NCBI RefSeq assembly: GCF_002846205.1 | Contig: NZ_PHKV01000001.1 | Location: 992,001-1,056,000, forward strand | Direction: 5' to 3' | Length of the DNA: 64,000 nucleotides | Source: Xanthomonas prunicola | GTDB lineage: Bacteria; Pseudomonadota; Gammaproteobacteria; Xanthomonadales; Xanthomonadaceae | Shown: in pieces, positions 17,756-27,197 of the stretch | How positions within the stretch are numbered: the first letter of the stretch is position 1 | How the letters are laid out: the number at the start of each line of letters is the position of its first letter | The notes under the pieces: generated by a model | What the model was told of the DNA's origin: nothing | Databases searched by the model: none | What the model saw: the letters and a program-made list of their open reading frames with translations, nothing else | Position numbers and translations under genes: made by a program

Positions 17756-18496
17756 ATGACTCTCCGCATCGCATACGTCACCAGTGGCATGGGCAGTGTC
17801 GGCACCGCGATCTGCCAGAAACTGGCGCGCAGCGGGCATACCGTGGTTGCCGGTTGCGGGCCCAATTCGCCGCGCAAGGCGGCGTGGTTGCGCGAGCAGC
17901 GCGAGCTGGGCTTCGATTTCGTGGCCTCCGAAGGCAATGCTGCCGATTGGGAGTCCACCGTCGCCGCGTTCGCCAAGGTCAAGGCCGAAGTCGGCGAGAT
18001 CGATGTGCTGGTGAACAATGCCGGCGGCAGCCGCGACACCTTGTTTCGGCAGATGACACGCGACGATTGGAATGCGGTGATCGCCAGCAACCTGCACTCT
18101 TTGTTCAACATCACCAAGCAGGTGGTCGATGGCATGACGTCGCGCAGCTGGGGACGCATCGTCAACATCGGCTCGGTCAGCGCGCACAAGGGCCAGATCG
18201 GGCAGATCAATTTCGCCACTGCCAAGGCGGCGATGCACGGCTTCAGTCGCGCGTTGGCGCAAGAGGTCGCCTCGCGCGGGGTCACCGTCAACACCATCTC
18301 GCCGGGCTATATCGCCAGCGCCTCGATCAGCAGCTTTCCCCCGGATGTGCTCGATCGCCTGGCCACCTCGGTGCCGGTGCGCCGGCTCGGCAAACCCATC
18401 GAAGTTGCCGGCCTGTGTGCCTGGCTTGCGTCTGATGAGGCTGCCTATGTCACCGGCGCCGATTACGCGGTCAATGGCGGGCTCTACATGGGCTGA
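17756..18496 (+). CDS. phaB: PhaB-like acetoacetyl-CoA reductase homologue with Tyr153 replaced by Phe
   Basis: A 246-residue short-chain dehydrogenase that aligns end to end with PhaB: CGPNSPRKAAWL, ALAQEVASRGVTVNTISPGY and the terminal NGGLYMG. PhaB makes (R)-3-hydroxybutyryl-CoA for polyhydroxybutyrate. Numbering matches PhaB: catalytic Ser140 and Lys157 are kept, but the position of the catalytic tyrosine (153) is Phe (INFATAK). The cofactor motif is also altered (TSGMGSVG for TGGMGGIG). The enzyme may therefore be inactive as a classical reductase or have another role. ATG at 17756 follows AAGGAG. No phaA or phaC lies in the window. Confidence 0.85.
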   Translation: MTLRIAYVTSGMGSVGTAICQKLARSGHTVVAGCGPNSPRKAAWLREQRELGFDFVASEGNAADWESTVAAFAKVKAEVGEIDVLVNNAGGSRDTLFRQMTRDDWNAVIASNLHSLFNITKQVVDGMTSRSWGRIVNIGSVSAHKGQIGQINFATAKAAMHGFSRALAQEVASRGVTVNTISPGYIASASISSFPPDVLDRLATSVPVRRLGKPIEVAGLCAWLASDEAAYVTGADYAVNGGLYMG

Positions 18497-18729
18497 GCTG
18501 CCGGCACGGCTGCGCAATTGCTGCCATGCAGTGACGTCATGTGCCACGCATGCCACGTCACGCGCGCATCAACGCGTGCCGGACTTGCGCAGCCGGCGTG
18601 CCTGCAGACCCAGGGCGCGCATCAAGCCGCAGCACCCACGCGCAGCTGCGCGCAAGCGGCCGCCACCGCGCGAACAACCCGCCTCTAGTGCGAACTGATT
18701 ACACTCTGGCTTTTCCGCAGCGCGCTGCC

Positions 18730-19761
18730 ATGGCCAAACCTTCAGAACGCACCACGCTCACTGCCCGCCCGCAGATGGCCGACATTGCCCGCATGGCAGG
18801 CGTGTCCGAGTCCACCGTGTCGCGCGCCCTGGCAGGCAGCCCGGTCGTGGCAGAACGCACGCGTGCCTACATCAAGCAGATTGCTGCCGATGCCGGCTAC
18901 CAGGTCGACCCGGTGGCACGCAGCCTGCGCGCCAAACGCTCCAACACGGTGAGCGTGGCGGTACCGATGATGCATGCGCTGGATCAGCCGCTCTCGGACC
19001 CGTTCCTGATGACCATGCTGGCGCTACTGGCAGAAGAACTCACCGGGCGCGGCTACAGCATGCTGCTCTCCAAACTGGACCGGCATCAGGACGGCTGGGT
19101 GGAACAACTTGCGCGCGGCAGCCGCTCCGACGGCGTCATCGTGCTCGGGCAAAGTTCCGAACATGCCGCGCTGGATGCGGCCGCACGCGACGGCCTGCCG
19201 ATGGCGGTGTGGGGCAGCCGGATCGATGGGCAGTCGTACATCAGCGTGGGCAGCGACAATTTCCAGGGCGGCGTGCTGGCGACCGAACATCTCATCGCCA
19301 GCGGCCGCCAGCGCATCGCCTTCCTCGGCGATGACCAGTTGCCCGAGGTGGCGCCGCGCTTTGCCGGCTACCGCCACGCGCTGGAACGGCACGGGCTGGA
19401 ATTCGATACGCGGCTGCACGCGCGCAGCCATTTCGTCAGCGAAGATGCTTACCGCCTCACCCGCGCGATGCTCAAGAAGGCCGATCCGCCCGATGGCTTG
19501 TTTGCTGCCTCGGACGTGATCGCCGTGGGCGCGATCCGCGCACTGGTCGAGGCCGGCCACCGCGTACCGCAGGACATCTCGCTGGTGGGCTTCGACGATA
19601 TCCCGCTGGCTGCCTACAGCCAGCCGCCATTGACCACCGTGCAGCAAGATCTGGGTCTGGCCGCGCGGCTCCTGGTGGACCGCCTGCTGGCGCTGATTGC
19701 CGGCGAGCCGGTGCAATCGGTCGAGATGCCGGTGAAGCTGGTGGTGCGCGAGTCGGCGTGA
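18730..19761 (+). CDS. suxR: SuxR, LacI-family repressor of sucrose utilisation
   Basis: A 343-residue repressor with a LacI helix-turn-helix (MADIARMAGVSESTVSRALA, then AKRSNTVSVAVP hinge) and a periplasmic-binding-like effector domain ending QPPLTTVQQDLGLAA. The ATG before AKPSERTT is chosen because the sequence before it is arginine-rich and unlike a protein start. It is convergent with suxC and adjacent to suxA and suxB, as in the X. campestris sux locus known from the literature. It probably binds the two palindromes at 21259 and 21347. Confidence 0.9.
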   Translation: MAKPSERTTLTARPQMADIARMAGVSESTVSRALAGSPVVAERTRAYIKQIAADAGYQVDPVARSLRAKRSNTVSVAVPMMHALDQPLSDPFLMTMLALLAEELTGRGYSMLLSKLDRHQDGWVEQLARGSRSDGVIVLGQSSEHAALDAAARDGLPMAVWGSRIDGQSYISVGSDNFQGGVLATEHLIASGRQRIAFLGDDQLPEVAPRFAGYRHALERHGLEFDTRLHARSHFVSEDAYRLTRAMLKKADPPDGLFAASDVIAVGAIRALVEAGHRVPQDISLVGFDDIPLAAYSQPPLTTVQQDLGLAARLLVDRLLALIAGEPVQSVEMPVKLVVRESA

Positions 19762-19878
19762 AGCGGGATTGGGCAGTCGGAATTGGGGGGTCGTAAGAGC
19801 GTGCATCTGGGCGTGGCACGTCTGTCTCTCGACTGACGACGTCCTCGTCGTCGGCACCGACGACGACGCGCCGAACGG

Positions 19879-21198
19879 CTACGCCAACACTGCCTTGGGC
19901 TTACGCAAGCGCACGCACAGCATCGCCACTGCGGCTGCCAGCATCAGCCCGCCGGCCAGGCGGATCACGTTGCGCGGGTCGCCGTGCAGCAGGCGGTCGT
20001 AATACAGCGGCAAGGTGACGATCTGGATCAGCATCGGCAGCACGATGAACAGGTTGAACAAGCCCATGTACACGCCAGTGCGCTCGGGCGGGATGCTGTC
20101 GGCCAGCATCAGGTAGGGGTTGCCCATCATGCTGGCCCAGGCCAGGCCGATGCCGATCATTGGCAGCAACATCAGCCAACGGCTCTCGATCCCCGGCAGC
20201 AGCCACATGCCGATGCCGGCGGCGACCAGGCAGGCCGCATGCGTGTACTTGGGGCCGAAGCGGCGCACCACCGGCACCATCGCAAATGCCGCCAGGAACG
20301 CGACGAAATTGTAGAAACCGCCGATCTGCCCATTGACCAGGCCGGCCTCGCGGAAACCATGCGAGGTGGCGTCGGTGGTGCCGAACAACGTGGTCGACAG
20401 CGACAGCACGATGTACTGCCAATAGCAAAAGATCCCGTACCACTGGAACAGCATCACCGGCGCCAACTGGCGCATGGTCGGTGGCATCTGGCGCAACGCG
20501 CTGCCGATTTCGCGCACGGTTGCTCCCAGGCCAGCGCCGGTCTGGCGCATGCGTGCGATCTCCGCTGGCGGGATCGCCGGCTCGCGCACACTGCGCGCCG
20601 TGAGCAGAATCGATGCAGCGGAAAAACCCGCGCCGATCACGAACGCGGCGATGGTGACGTAAGGAATATGGTGCGCATTGGCGGCGTCCTGATTCATGCC
20701 CATCCATACCAGCAGCGGCGGCGTGAGGTAGGCCAACGTCTGCGCCAGGCCGGTAAACGCGCTTTGGGTGAGATAGCCCAGCGGCCGCTGCGGCGGTGCC
20801 AGCACGTCGCTCACCAGCGCACGGTAAGGCTCCATGGCCACGTTGTTGGCTGCATCCAGCATCCACAGCAGGCACACCGCCATCCACAGCGCGGTACTGA
20901 ATGGCATCGCCAGCAGGCACAGGCTGCATACCAGCGCGCCCAGCACCATGTACGGCATGCGCCGGCCCCAACGCGTGACCGAGCGGTCGCTCCAGGCTCC
21001 CACGAACGGCTGCAGCACCAGGCCGGTGATCGGCCCGGCCAGCCACAGGTACGGCAGGTTGGCGTGGTCGGCGCCCAGATAGTTGTAGATCGGGCTCATG
21101 TTGCTCTGCTGCAGCCCAAAGCTGTACTGCACGCCGAAAAATCCGGCATTGAGCGCCAGGATGCGCGCGAAAGAGAGCGGAGGAACGGTCGACGACAT
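19879..21198 (-). CDS. suxC: SuxC, MFS sucrose transporter of the inner membrane
   Basis: A 439-residue carrier of the glycoside-pentoside-hexuronide/SUC-like MFS group with 12 predicted helices. Typical features: GFFGVQYSFGLQQSNMSPIY in helix 1, VGAWSDRSVTRWGRRMPYM in the first loop, and LDAANNVAMEPYRALVSD in helix 4, as in plant and proteobacterial sucrose carriers. Start ATG before SSTVPPLSF. Divergent from suxA, with one operator palindrome 61 bp upstream of its start. It completes the route from TonB receptor through periplasm to cytoplasmic amylosucrase. Confidence 0.9.
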   Translation of the reverse strand: MSSTVPPLSFARILALNAGFFGVQYSFGLQQSNMSPIYNYLGADHANLPYLWLAGPITGLVLQPFVGAWSDRSVTRWGRRMPYMVLGALVCSLCLLAMPFSTALWMAVCLLWMLDAANNVAMEPYRALVSDVLAPPQRPLGYLTQSAFTGLAQTLAYLTPPLLVWMGMNQDAANAHHIPYVTIAAFVIGAGFSAASILLTARSVREPAIPPAEIARMRQTGAGLGATVREIGSALRQMPPTMRQLAPVMLFQWYGIFCYWQYIVLSLSTTLFGTTDATSHGFREAGLVNGQIGGFYNFVAFLAAFAMVPVVRRFGPKYTHAACLVAAGIGMWLLPGIESRWLMLLPMIGIGLAWASMMGNPYLMLADSIPPERTGVYMGLFNLFIVLPMLIQIVTLPLYYDRLLHGDPRNVIRLAGGLMLAAAVAMLCVRLRKPKAVLA

Positions 21199-21258
21199 GC
21201 AGAGCCCTGGGCATCGGTGCGGCTCCCAGTGGCCGCAGCGCACTGTACCCTGCCGGCA

Positions 21259-21274
21259 TTGCAATCGATTGTAA
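21259..21274. promoter_or_regulatory. Probable SuxR operator on the suxC side
   Basis: TTGCAATCGATTGTAA, a 16-bp palindrome with one mismatched pair and the central CG usual for LacI-family operators. It lies 61 bp upstream of the suxC start. A near-identical site is found 88 bp away. Confidence 0.72.
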
Positions 21275-21346
21275 CGCTGCGCCGCAACACATCGACGCAC
21301 TTTATGTCTTTGGCTTATTCACTCGGTCCACATGTTGCACTGCAAG

Positions 21347-21363
21347 ATTGCAATCGATTGTAG
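21347..21363. promoter_or_regulatory. Probable SuxR operator on the suxA side
   Basis: ATTGCAATCGATTGTAG shares a 15-base core TTGCAATCGATTGTA with the site at 21259. It lies about 103 bp upstream of the suxA start. Paired copies, one per divergent promoter, suggest cooperative or looped repression by SuxR. Confidence 0.72.
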
Positions 21364-21465
21364 TGCAGCGTATTACTGCGCTCGCACTGCAGGCCACACG
21401 GCCACTCCCTGGGAGGGGACGATGCAGGCGTCGGCACACCACCATCCGTGAGAGAGAGAATCGCA

Positions 21466-23922
21466 ATGTCCACCTTGCACACCCTGCGCCTGCATGCCCT
21501 GGCCTGTGCGGTCGTTTCCTGCCTGTGCGCGCCTGCCGCGCTGGCCCAGGACACCGCCGCCGCTGCGCCGGCCACGCCGCCGGCTGCCGACAGCGCCGCG
21601 GTCAACCTGGATTCGGTGTTCGTCACCGGCACCTCCACCGCCACCACCAAGCTGAAATCCAGCGTCTCGGTCAGCACCGTCGGCGCCGAGGCGATCGAAC
21701 AATCGGCGCCACGCAGTACCGCAGAAATCTTCCGCAACATTCCCGGCATTCGCTCCGAATCCAGCGGTGGCGAAGGCAATGCCAACATCGCCGTGCGCGG
21801 CTTGCCGGTGGCCTCCGGTGGCGCCAAGTTCCTGCAGCTGCAGGAAGACGGCCTGCCGGTCATGGAGTTCGGCGATATCGCCTTCGGCAACTCCGACATT
21901 TTCCTGCGCTCGGATTTCACCCTGGACCGCATCGAGGCCATCCGCGGCGGTTCGGCGTCCACCTTCACCAGCAATGCGCCCGGCGGCATCATCAACTTCA
22001 TCAGCAAGACCGGTGACACTGCAGGCGGCAGCGTCGGCGTGAGCCGCGGTCTGGACTACGACAACACCCGCATCGATTTCGATTACGGCGCACCGTTCGC
22101 CGAGCAGTGGCAGTTCAATATCGGCGGCTTCTTTCGCCAGGGCGACGGCATTCGCGACGCCGGCTACGGCACCGACAAGGGTGGCCAGCTCAAGGCCAAC
22201 CTGACCCGCCTGTTCGACAACGGGTATGTCCGCTTGTACGGCAAATACCTCAACGACCGCGCCGCCGGCTACCTGCCAGTGCCAACCTCGGTGCGCGGCA
22301 GCGACGGCTCCCCCGACCTGGGCCGCCTGCCCGGCTTCGATCCCGGCCGCGACACCTTGTACAGCCCGAATTTCCGCAGCGACATCGGCCTGGACGGCAA
22401 CAACGGGCCACGCAGCACCAACCTCAGCGATGGCATGCATCCCATCTCGCGCACGCTGGGCGCCGAAGCCTGGTTCGACCTCGGCAATGGCTGGAACCTG
22501 AGCGAGAAATTCCGCATCGCCGACAACAGTGGCCGCTTCGTCAGCCCCTTCCCGGTCGAAGTCAGCGACGCTGCGACGTTGGCGGCCGCCATTGGTGGCA
22601 GCGGCGCGCAACTGATCCAGGCCACCGGCCCGCAGGTTGGCCAGGCCTACTCCGGATTGGCCGTGCGCACGCACTTGTTCAACGTGGCGATCAACGACCT
22701 GGGCAACGTGGTCAACGACCTGAGCGTCTCGCGCGAATTCGGTGGCGATGGCCGCACGTTGAATCTGCGCATGGGCTATTACACCTCGCGCCAGACCATC
22801 GACATGGACTGGACCTGGGATTCGTACGTGCAGAGCCTGGGCCGCGAGTCGCGCCTGCTCAATGTCGTCGACGCCAACGGCACTTCGCTGTCGCGTGGCG
22901 GCCTGTACGCGTACGGCACGCCGTTCTGGGGCGACTGCTGTGTCACCCGCAGCTACGACGTGCGTTACGACGTCAACGCCCCCTATGTTGCGCTCACCTT
23001 CGACAGCGGCAAGTTCAGCGTCGACGGCAGCCTGCGTTACGACATGGGCGATGCGCGCGGCAGCTACAACGGCACTGCCATCGCGCAGAATCTGGATGTC
23101 AACGGCGATGGCGTGATCCAGCCGGTGGAACAACGCGTATCCACCGTCGACACCGCCAACTCGCGTCCGGTGAAATACGACTGGAACTACTTGTCGTACT
23201 CGTTGGGCGGCAATTACTTGATCAACGACGACCTGGGTGCCTTTGCACGCATCAGCCGCGGCGCACGCGCCAACGCAGACCGGCTGTTGTTCGGCGTGGT
23301 CCGCGACGACGGGTCGGTGTCTTCCAATGAAGGCGTCAACGTGGTGCGCCAGGCCGAGGCCGGCCTGAAATGGCGCCGCGACGGGCTGAGCCTGTTCGCC
23401 ACCGCGTTCTCTGCACGCACCCAGGAACAAAACTTCGAAATCACCAGCCAGCGTTTCTTCAACCGCAGCTACCAAGCGCATGGTGTGGAGCTGGAAGCCA
23501 GCTACCGCTACCAAGGTTTCACCGTCAACGGTGGCCTGACCTGGACCGATGCAGAAATCGCGCGGGACCAGATCACCCCGGAAAACACCGGCAATGTGCC
23601 GCGTCGGCAGGCCGATGTGGTGTGGCAGCTGACACCCAGCTATCGCGGCGATCACTACCTGTTTGGCGTGAACCTGATCGGCACCACCGATGCCTACACG
23701 CAGGATTCCAATCAGTTGAAGATGCCCGGCTACACGCAGGTGAACCTGTTCGGCGACTACCGCGTGACCGATGCACTCACTGTCGCACTCAACGTCAACA
23801 ACCTGTTCAACACCTTTGGCCTGACCGAAGCCGAAGAAGCGACCATTCCGGCCAATGGCATCATCCGCGCGCGTTCGATTGCCGGCCGCACCACCAGCAT
23901 CAGCCTGCGTTACGACTTCTAA
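21466..23922 (+). CDS. suxA: SuxA, TonB-dependent sucrose receptor
   Basis: An 818-residue outer-membrane receptor. Signal peptide (LHALACAVVSCLCAPAALA), then a plug domain at about 60-180 (VSVSTVGAEAIEQSAPRSTA, IRGGSASTFTSNAPGGIINF), then a 22-strand barrel ending SISLRYDF, the aromatic C-terminal signal. A TonB-box-like segment (LDSVFVTGT) precedes the plug. Start ATG at 21466 follows a GAGAGAGA purine tract. In X. campestris this receptor gives high-affinity sucrose uptake needed for virulence; the assignment rests on the identical gene set around it. First gene of suxA-suxB. Confidence 0.9.
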   Translation: MSTLHTLRLHALACAVVSCLCAPAALAQDTAAAAPATPPAADSAAVNLDSVFVTGTSTATTKLKSSVSVSTVGAEAIEQSAPRSTAEIFRNIPGIRSESSGGEGNANIAVRGLPVASGGAKFLQLQEDGLPVMEFGDIAFGNSDIFLRSDFTLDRIEAIRGGSASTFTSNAPGGIINFISKTGDTAGGSVGVSRGLDYDNTRIDFDYGAPFAEQWQFNIGGFFRQGDGIRDAGYGTDKGGQLKANLTRLFDNGYVRLYGKYLNDRAAGYLPVPTSVRGSDGSPDLGRLPGFDPGRDTLYSPNFRSDIGLDGNNGPRSTNLSDGMHPISRTLGAEAWFDLGNGWNLSEKFRIADNSGRFVSPFPVEVSDAATLAAAIGGSGAQLIQATGPQVGQAYSGLAVRTHLFNVAINDLGNVVNDLSVSREFGGDGRTLNLRMGYYTSRQTIDMDWTWDSYVQSLGRESRLLNVVDANGTSLSRGGLYAYGTPFWGDCCVTRSYDVRYDVNAPYVALTFDSGKFSVDGSLRYDMGDARGSYNGTAIAQNLDVNGDGVIQPVEQRVSTVDTANSRPVKYDWNYLSYSLGGNYLINDDLGAFARISRGARANADRLLFGVVRDDGSVSSNEGVNVVRQAEAGLKWRRDGLSLFATAFSARTQEQNFEITSQRFFNRSYQAHGVELEASYRYQGFTVNGGLTWTDAEIARDQITPENTGNVPRRQADVVWQLTPSYRGDHYLFGVNLIGTTDAYTQDSNQLKMPGYTQVNLFGDYRVTDALTVALNVNNLFNTFGLTEAEEATIPANGIIRARSIAGRTTSISLRYDF

Positions 23923-23956
23923 GGACCCCGCGCCGGGTCCTGCCCGGCGGCTTCCA

Positions 23957-25873
23957 ATGAGCACCTCCCCGATCGATTCCACTGCACTGCGCGCGGCCTT
24001 CGCCGCGCCGCTGGATCCGCAACGCGCCGCAATTGTGATGGCGCGCTACGACCAGCACGCACCGCGTTTACTGGTTGCCTTGCAGACGCTGTATGGCCAG
24101 CGTACCGACTATGCGACGTGGTTGACGCAGTGGCTGGGCGCGCTGGGCGATCTCGCCCGGCAACGCCCGCAAGCGTTGCAAACGCTCGACAGCACACGAC
24201 ACGCCGGCTGGTTCGGTGCGCAGCACATGCTTGGCTACAGCGCTTACGCAGACCGCTTTGCCGGCACGCTGCAAGGCGTGGCCGAGCGCGTGCCGTATCT
24301 GCAGGAACTCGGGGTGCGTTATCTGCATCTGCTGCCCTTCCTGCGCGCACGGGCCGGCGACAATGATGGCGGCTTTGCGGTCAGCGATTACGGCCAAGTG
24401 GAGCCCACGCTGGGCACCAACGACGATCTGGTCGCACTCACCAGCCGCCTGCGCGAGGCTGACATCAGCCTGTGCGCGGACTTCGTGCTCAACCACACCG
24501 CCGACGATCACGCCTGGGCACTGGCCGCGCGCGCCGGCGATGCACGTTATCTGGATTACTACCATCACTTTGCCGACCGCACCCTGCCCGACCAGTACGA
24601 AAGTAGCTTGGGGCAGGTGTTTCCGCACACTGCGCCCGGCAACTTCACCTGGGTGGACGATACCGGGCAGTGGATGTGGACCACGTTCTATCCGTATCAA
24701 TGGGATTTGAACTGGAGCAATCCTGCCGTCTTCGGCGACATGGCGCTGGCGATGTTGCGGCTGGCCAATCTGGGCGTGGAAGCATTCCGCCTGGATTCCA
24801 CTGCCTATCTGTGGAAGCGCACCGGCACCGATTGCATGAACCAGCCCGAGGCGCACACCTTGCTGGTGGCGTTGCGCGCGGTCACCGATATCATCGCCCC
24901 GGCAGTGGTCATGAAGGCCGAGGCGATCGTGCCGATGACGCAACTGCCGCCGTATTTCGGCAGCGGCGCGGACCAAGGCCACGAATGCCATCTGGCGTAC
25001 CACAGCACGTTGATGGCGGCCGGATGGTCGGCACTGGCATTGCAACGCGGCGATATCCTGCACAACGTCATTGCGCACAGCCCGCCGTTGCCGCGTGATT
25101 GTGCATGGCTGAGTTATGTGCGTTGCCACGACGATATCGGCTGGAATGTGCTGCAGCACGAAGCCTCGGGCAGTACGGCGCAACCGCCGTTTTCGCTGCG
25201 TCATGTGGCACGTTTCTATGCCAATGACGTGCCGGGCAGCTACGCGCGCGGCGAGAGTTTCCAGAGCAGCGGCGACGGCGTGCATGGCACCAACGGCATG
25301 GCAGCGGCACTGGCAGGCATCCAGGCCGCGCAGGAGGCAGGCGATGCGGCGGCGTTGGCGGTTGCGGTGAATCGGCTGGTGCTGCTGTATGCCATCGCGC
25401 TTGCCATGCCAGGTGTGCCGCTGATCTACATGGGCGACGAATTGGCGATGGTCAATGACCCCGGCTACCGCGACGATCCCCATCGCCAGCATGAAGGCCG
25501 TTGGTTGCATCGGCCGGCGATGGATTGGCAGCTTGCTGCGCAACGGCACGATGCACAGAGCTTGAGCGGCACGGTGTACCGCCGTTTGCGTGGATTGATC
25601 CAGCAGCGTGCCGCGTTAGACGCGTTGGCTGCAGACCAGGCACTGGGCAGCGTCGCGCTGAATGATCCCCGCCTGTTCGCGTTGACGCGTGGTGACCGCT
25701 TTGTCGCAGTGCATAACTTCAGCGATCAGTCGCTTGAGGTGGAGCTTGCGGCGATCGGTGATGGATGGAAGCTGTTGGCGATCGGCGATGATGCGGATAA
25801 CGCGGCATCGCGTGATGGCGTATCGCTTGTGCTTCCGGCTTACGGCGTGCGTTGGTTGCAGCGCGGTGCCTAG
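23957..25873 (+). CDS. suxB: SuxB, amylosucrase (GH13)
   Basis: A 638-residue GH13 enzyme that splits sucrose and moves glucose onto glucan or water. The barrel motifs are clear: ADFVLNHTADDH (region I), GVEAFRLDSTAYLWK with nucleophile Asp280, VVMKAEAIVP with acid/base Glu322, and YVRCHDDIGW with His391-Asp392. The N-terminal helical domain and the segment LHLLPFLRARAGDNDGGFAV are typical of amylosucrase. Start ATG follows suxA by 34 bp, so the two are co-transcribed. The stop TAG is also the first three bases of a family 2 repeat. Confidence 0.92.
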   Translation: MSTSPIDSTALRAAFAAPLDPQRAAIVMARYDQHAPRLLVALQTLYGQRTDYATWLTQWLGALGDLARQRPQALQTLDSTRHAGWFGAQHMLGYSAYADRFAGTLQGVAERVPYLQELGVRYLHLLPFLRARAGDNDGGFAVSDYGQVEPTLGTNDDLVALTSRLREADISLCADFVLNHTADDHAWALAARAGDARYLDYYHHFADRTLPDQYESSLGQVFPHTAPGNFTWVDDTGQWMWTTFYPYQWDLNWSNPAVFGDMALAMLRLANLGVEAFRLDSTAYLWKRTGTDCMNQPEAHTLLVALRAVTDIIAPAVVMKAEAIVPMTQLPPYFGSGADQGHECHLAYHSTLMAAGWSALALQRGDILHNVIAHSPPLPRDCAWLSYVRCHDDIGWNVLQHEASGSTAQPPFSLRHVARFYANDVPGSYARGESFQSSGDGVHGTNGMAAALAGIQAAQEAGDAAALAVAVNRLVLLYAIALAMPGVPLIYMGDELAMVNDPGYRDDPHRQHEGRWLHRPAMDWQLAAQRHDAQSLSGTVYRRLRGLIQQRAALDALAADQALGSVALNDPRLFALTRGDRFVAVHNFSDQSLEVELAAIGDGWKLLAIGDDADNAASRDGVSLVLPAYGVRWLQRGA

Positions 25874-26115
25874 AGCGTGTGAAGCACTTTGAGATGAGAT
25901 GCGTTGGCCGTCAGCGGCACGGAGCGGGCGCCAAGGCAAGCCGCGCGGCGCCTGCTCCGTGCCGCTGACGGCCAACCCTCCGGGAAGCGCGCTGTGGCGC
26001 GCCGATACCGCGTTGCGCGCCTTACCCAGGCGGCCACCTGGGCCGCAGCGCACGCCTTGTCTCGACGCGCCACAGCACGCTTCGCACTCACCTCAAAGTA
26101 CATAACACGCTCTAA
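25871..26115. repeat. Dispersed repeat with terminal inverted repeats, family 2 copy B
   Basis: 245 bp, beginning TAGAGCGTGTGAAGCACTTT and ending with CACCTCAAAGTACATAACAC then GCTCTA. Left end and reverse-complemented right end agree at about 24 of 28 positions. The interior matches 11281-11545. Its first three bases are the stop codon of suxB. No gene is carried. Confidence 0.88.
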
Positions 26116-26163
26116 TGCGTGCACCTGGTGCTGGGTGGCGGTAATTTGCGGCGGTGTCTGGTA

Positions 26164-26310
26164 AGAGCGGCTAACAAAACGTAGCGAGCAGCCGTCAGGT
26201 GGGCGCGGACGGCGCGCAGGAACCCGAGTGTACGAGTGAGTGGTACATGCCGATTCCGAGCACCGGCCGCGCCCGCCTGGCGGCTGCGCAGTAGTTTTGT
26301 TAGCTGCTCT
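26164..26310 (+). repeat. Short dispersed repeat, family 1 copy 3 (best preserved ends)
   Basis: 147 bp. The terminal inverted repeats AGAGCGGCTAACAAAAC and GTTTTGTTAGCTGCTCT differ at one of 17 positions. The interior matches copies at 1835 and 10332. With the family 2 repeat at 25871 it fills most of the 25874-26426 gap; I see no gene in the rest. Confidence 0.85.
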
Positions 26311-26426
26311 AAATCGCACCTCACCCCAATCACCGCTCCGCATCCCGGCACGCGCGCCAGTGGCGTGCGTGCCGGGCTTGGCTCGCTCATGGAAGGAACG
26401 TTTGCAGGATCAGTAGCCCTGCAAGA

Positions 26427-27107
26427 TCAGCGCTTCGCCAATTCGAGCAAGGTTTCTGCGGTCTTCTCCGACGAAGCCGGGTTCTGGCCCGTGACCAGGG
26501 TGCCGTCGGTGACCACGTGCACGCCCCAATCCGCGCCCTTTTCGTACTTGCCGCCGAGTTCGGTCAGCACGTCTTCAACCAGGAACGGCACGATCTTGGT
26601 CAGGCCCACGCCCTCTTCTTCGCCATTGGTGAAGCCGGTGACGCGGCGGCCACTGACCAGCGGCTTGCCGTCGCTGCCCTTGACCCGACGCAGCGCGCCC
26701 GGTGCATGGCAAACCAGGCCGTGCGGCTTGTTGGCCTTGGCGAATGCTTCGATCAGCGCGATGGAATCCGCATCTTCGGCCAGATCCCACAGCGGGCCGT
26801 GACCGCCCGGGTAGAACAGCACATCGAAATCGCCAGCGTTGATGTCGGCCAGGCGGTGCGTGCTTCCCAGCGCCTTCTGCGCATCCGGGTCCTGCTTGAA
26901 GCGCTTGGTGGCGTCGGTCTGCGCGTCGGGTTCGTCGCTCTTGGGGTCCAGCGGCGGCTGGCCACCCTTGGGCGAGACCAGGGTGATGTCCGCACCCGCA
27001 TCCTTGAACACATAATACGGCGCAGCGAATTCTTCCAGCCAGAAGCCGGTCTTCTTACCCGTATCGCCGAGCTGGTCGTGGGACGTCAGCACCATTAGAA
27101 CTTTCAT
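26427..27107 (-). CDS. DJ-1/PfpI superfamily protein (Hsp31/glyoxalase III-like)
   Basis: A 226-residue class I glutamine-amidotransferase-fold protein. The nucleophile elbow is LVCHAPGAL with Cys133 and His134, and Glu25/Glu26 lie in GFWLEEFAAPYYVF, the arrangement of Hsp31-like proteins that remove methylglyoxal or act as chaperones. The length matches the family. Start ATG at 27107 gives the standard first strand (MKVLMVLTS). The AT-rich palindrome at 27198 lies 91 bp upstream and probably binds its regulator, which is not encoded next to it. Confidence 0.85.
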   Translation of the reverse strand: MKVLMVLTSHDQLGDTGKKTGFWLEEFAAPYYVFKDAGADITLVSPKGGQPPLDPKSDEPDAQTDATKRFKQDPDAQKALGSTHRLADINAGDFDVLFYPGGHGPLWDLAEDADSIALIEAFAKANKPHGLVCHAPGALRRVKGSDGKPLVSGRRVTGFTNGEEEGVGLTKIVPFLVEDVLTELGGKYEKGADWGVHVVTDGTLVTGQNPASSEKTAETLLELAKR

Positions 27108-27197
27108 CGCGTTGCCTCGTGTCGTGGCCCGATTGGGCAAGGCGGCCAGTGTGCAATTCAGTCCGTTGCAGCCTCGTGTAGAGCACGTGGCGAGCAC

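Noticed and set aside
16237..18297. 686-residue open frame on the minus strand opposite citH and the phaB-like gene
   Set aside because: It spans two recognisable genes in antisense and is dominated by His, Gln and Arg; no family pattern.
21373..23982. 869-residue open frame on the minus strand opposite suxA
   Set aside because: Antisense to a clear TonB receptor; composition reflects codon bias of the sense gene.
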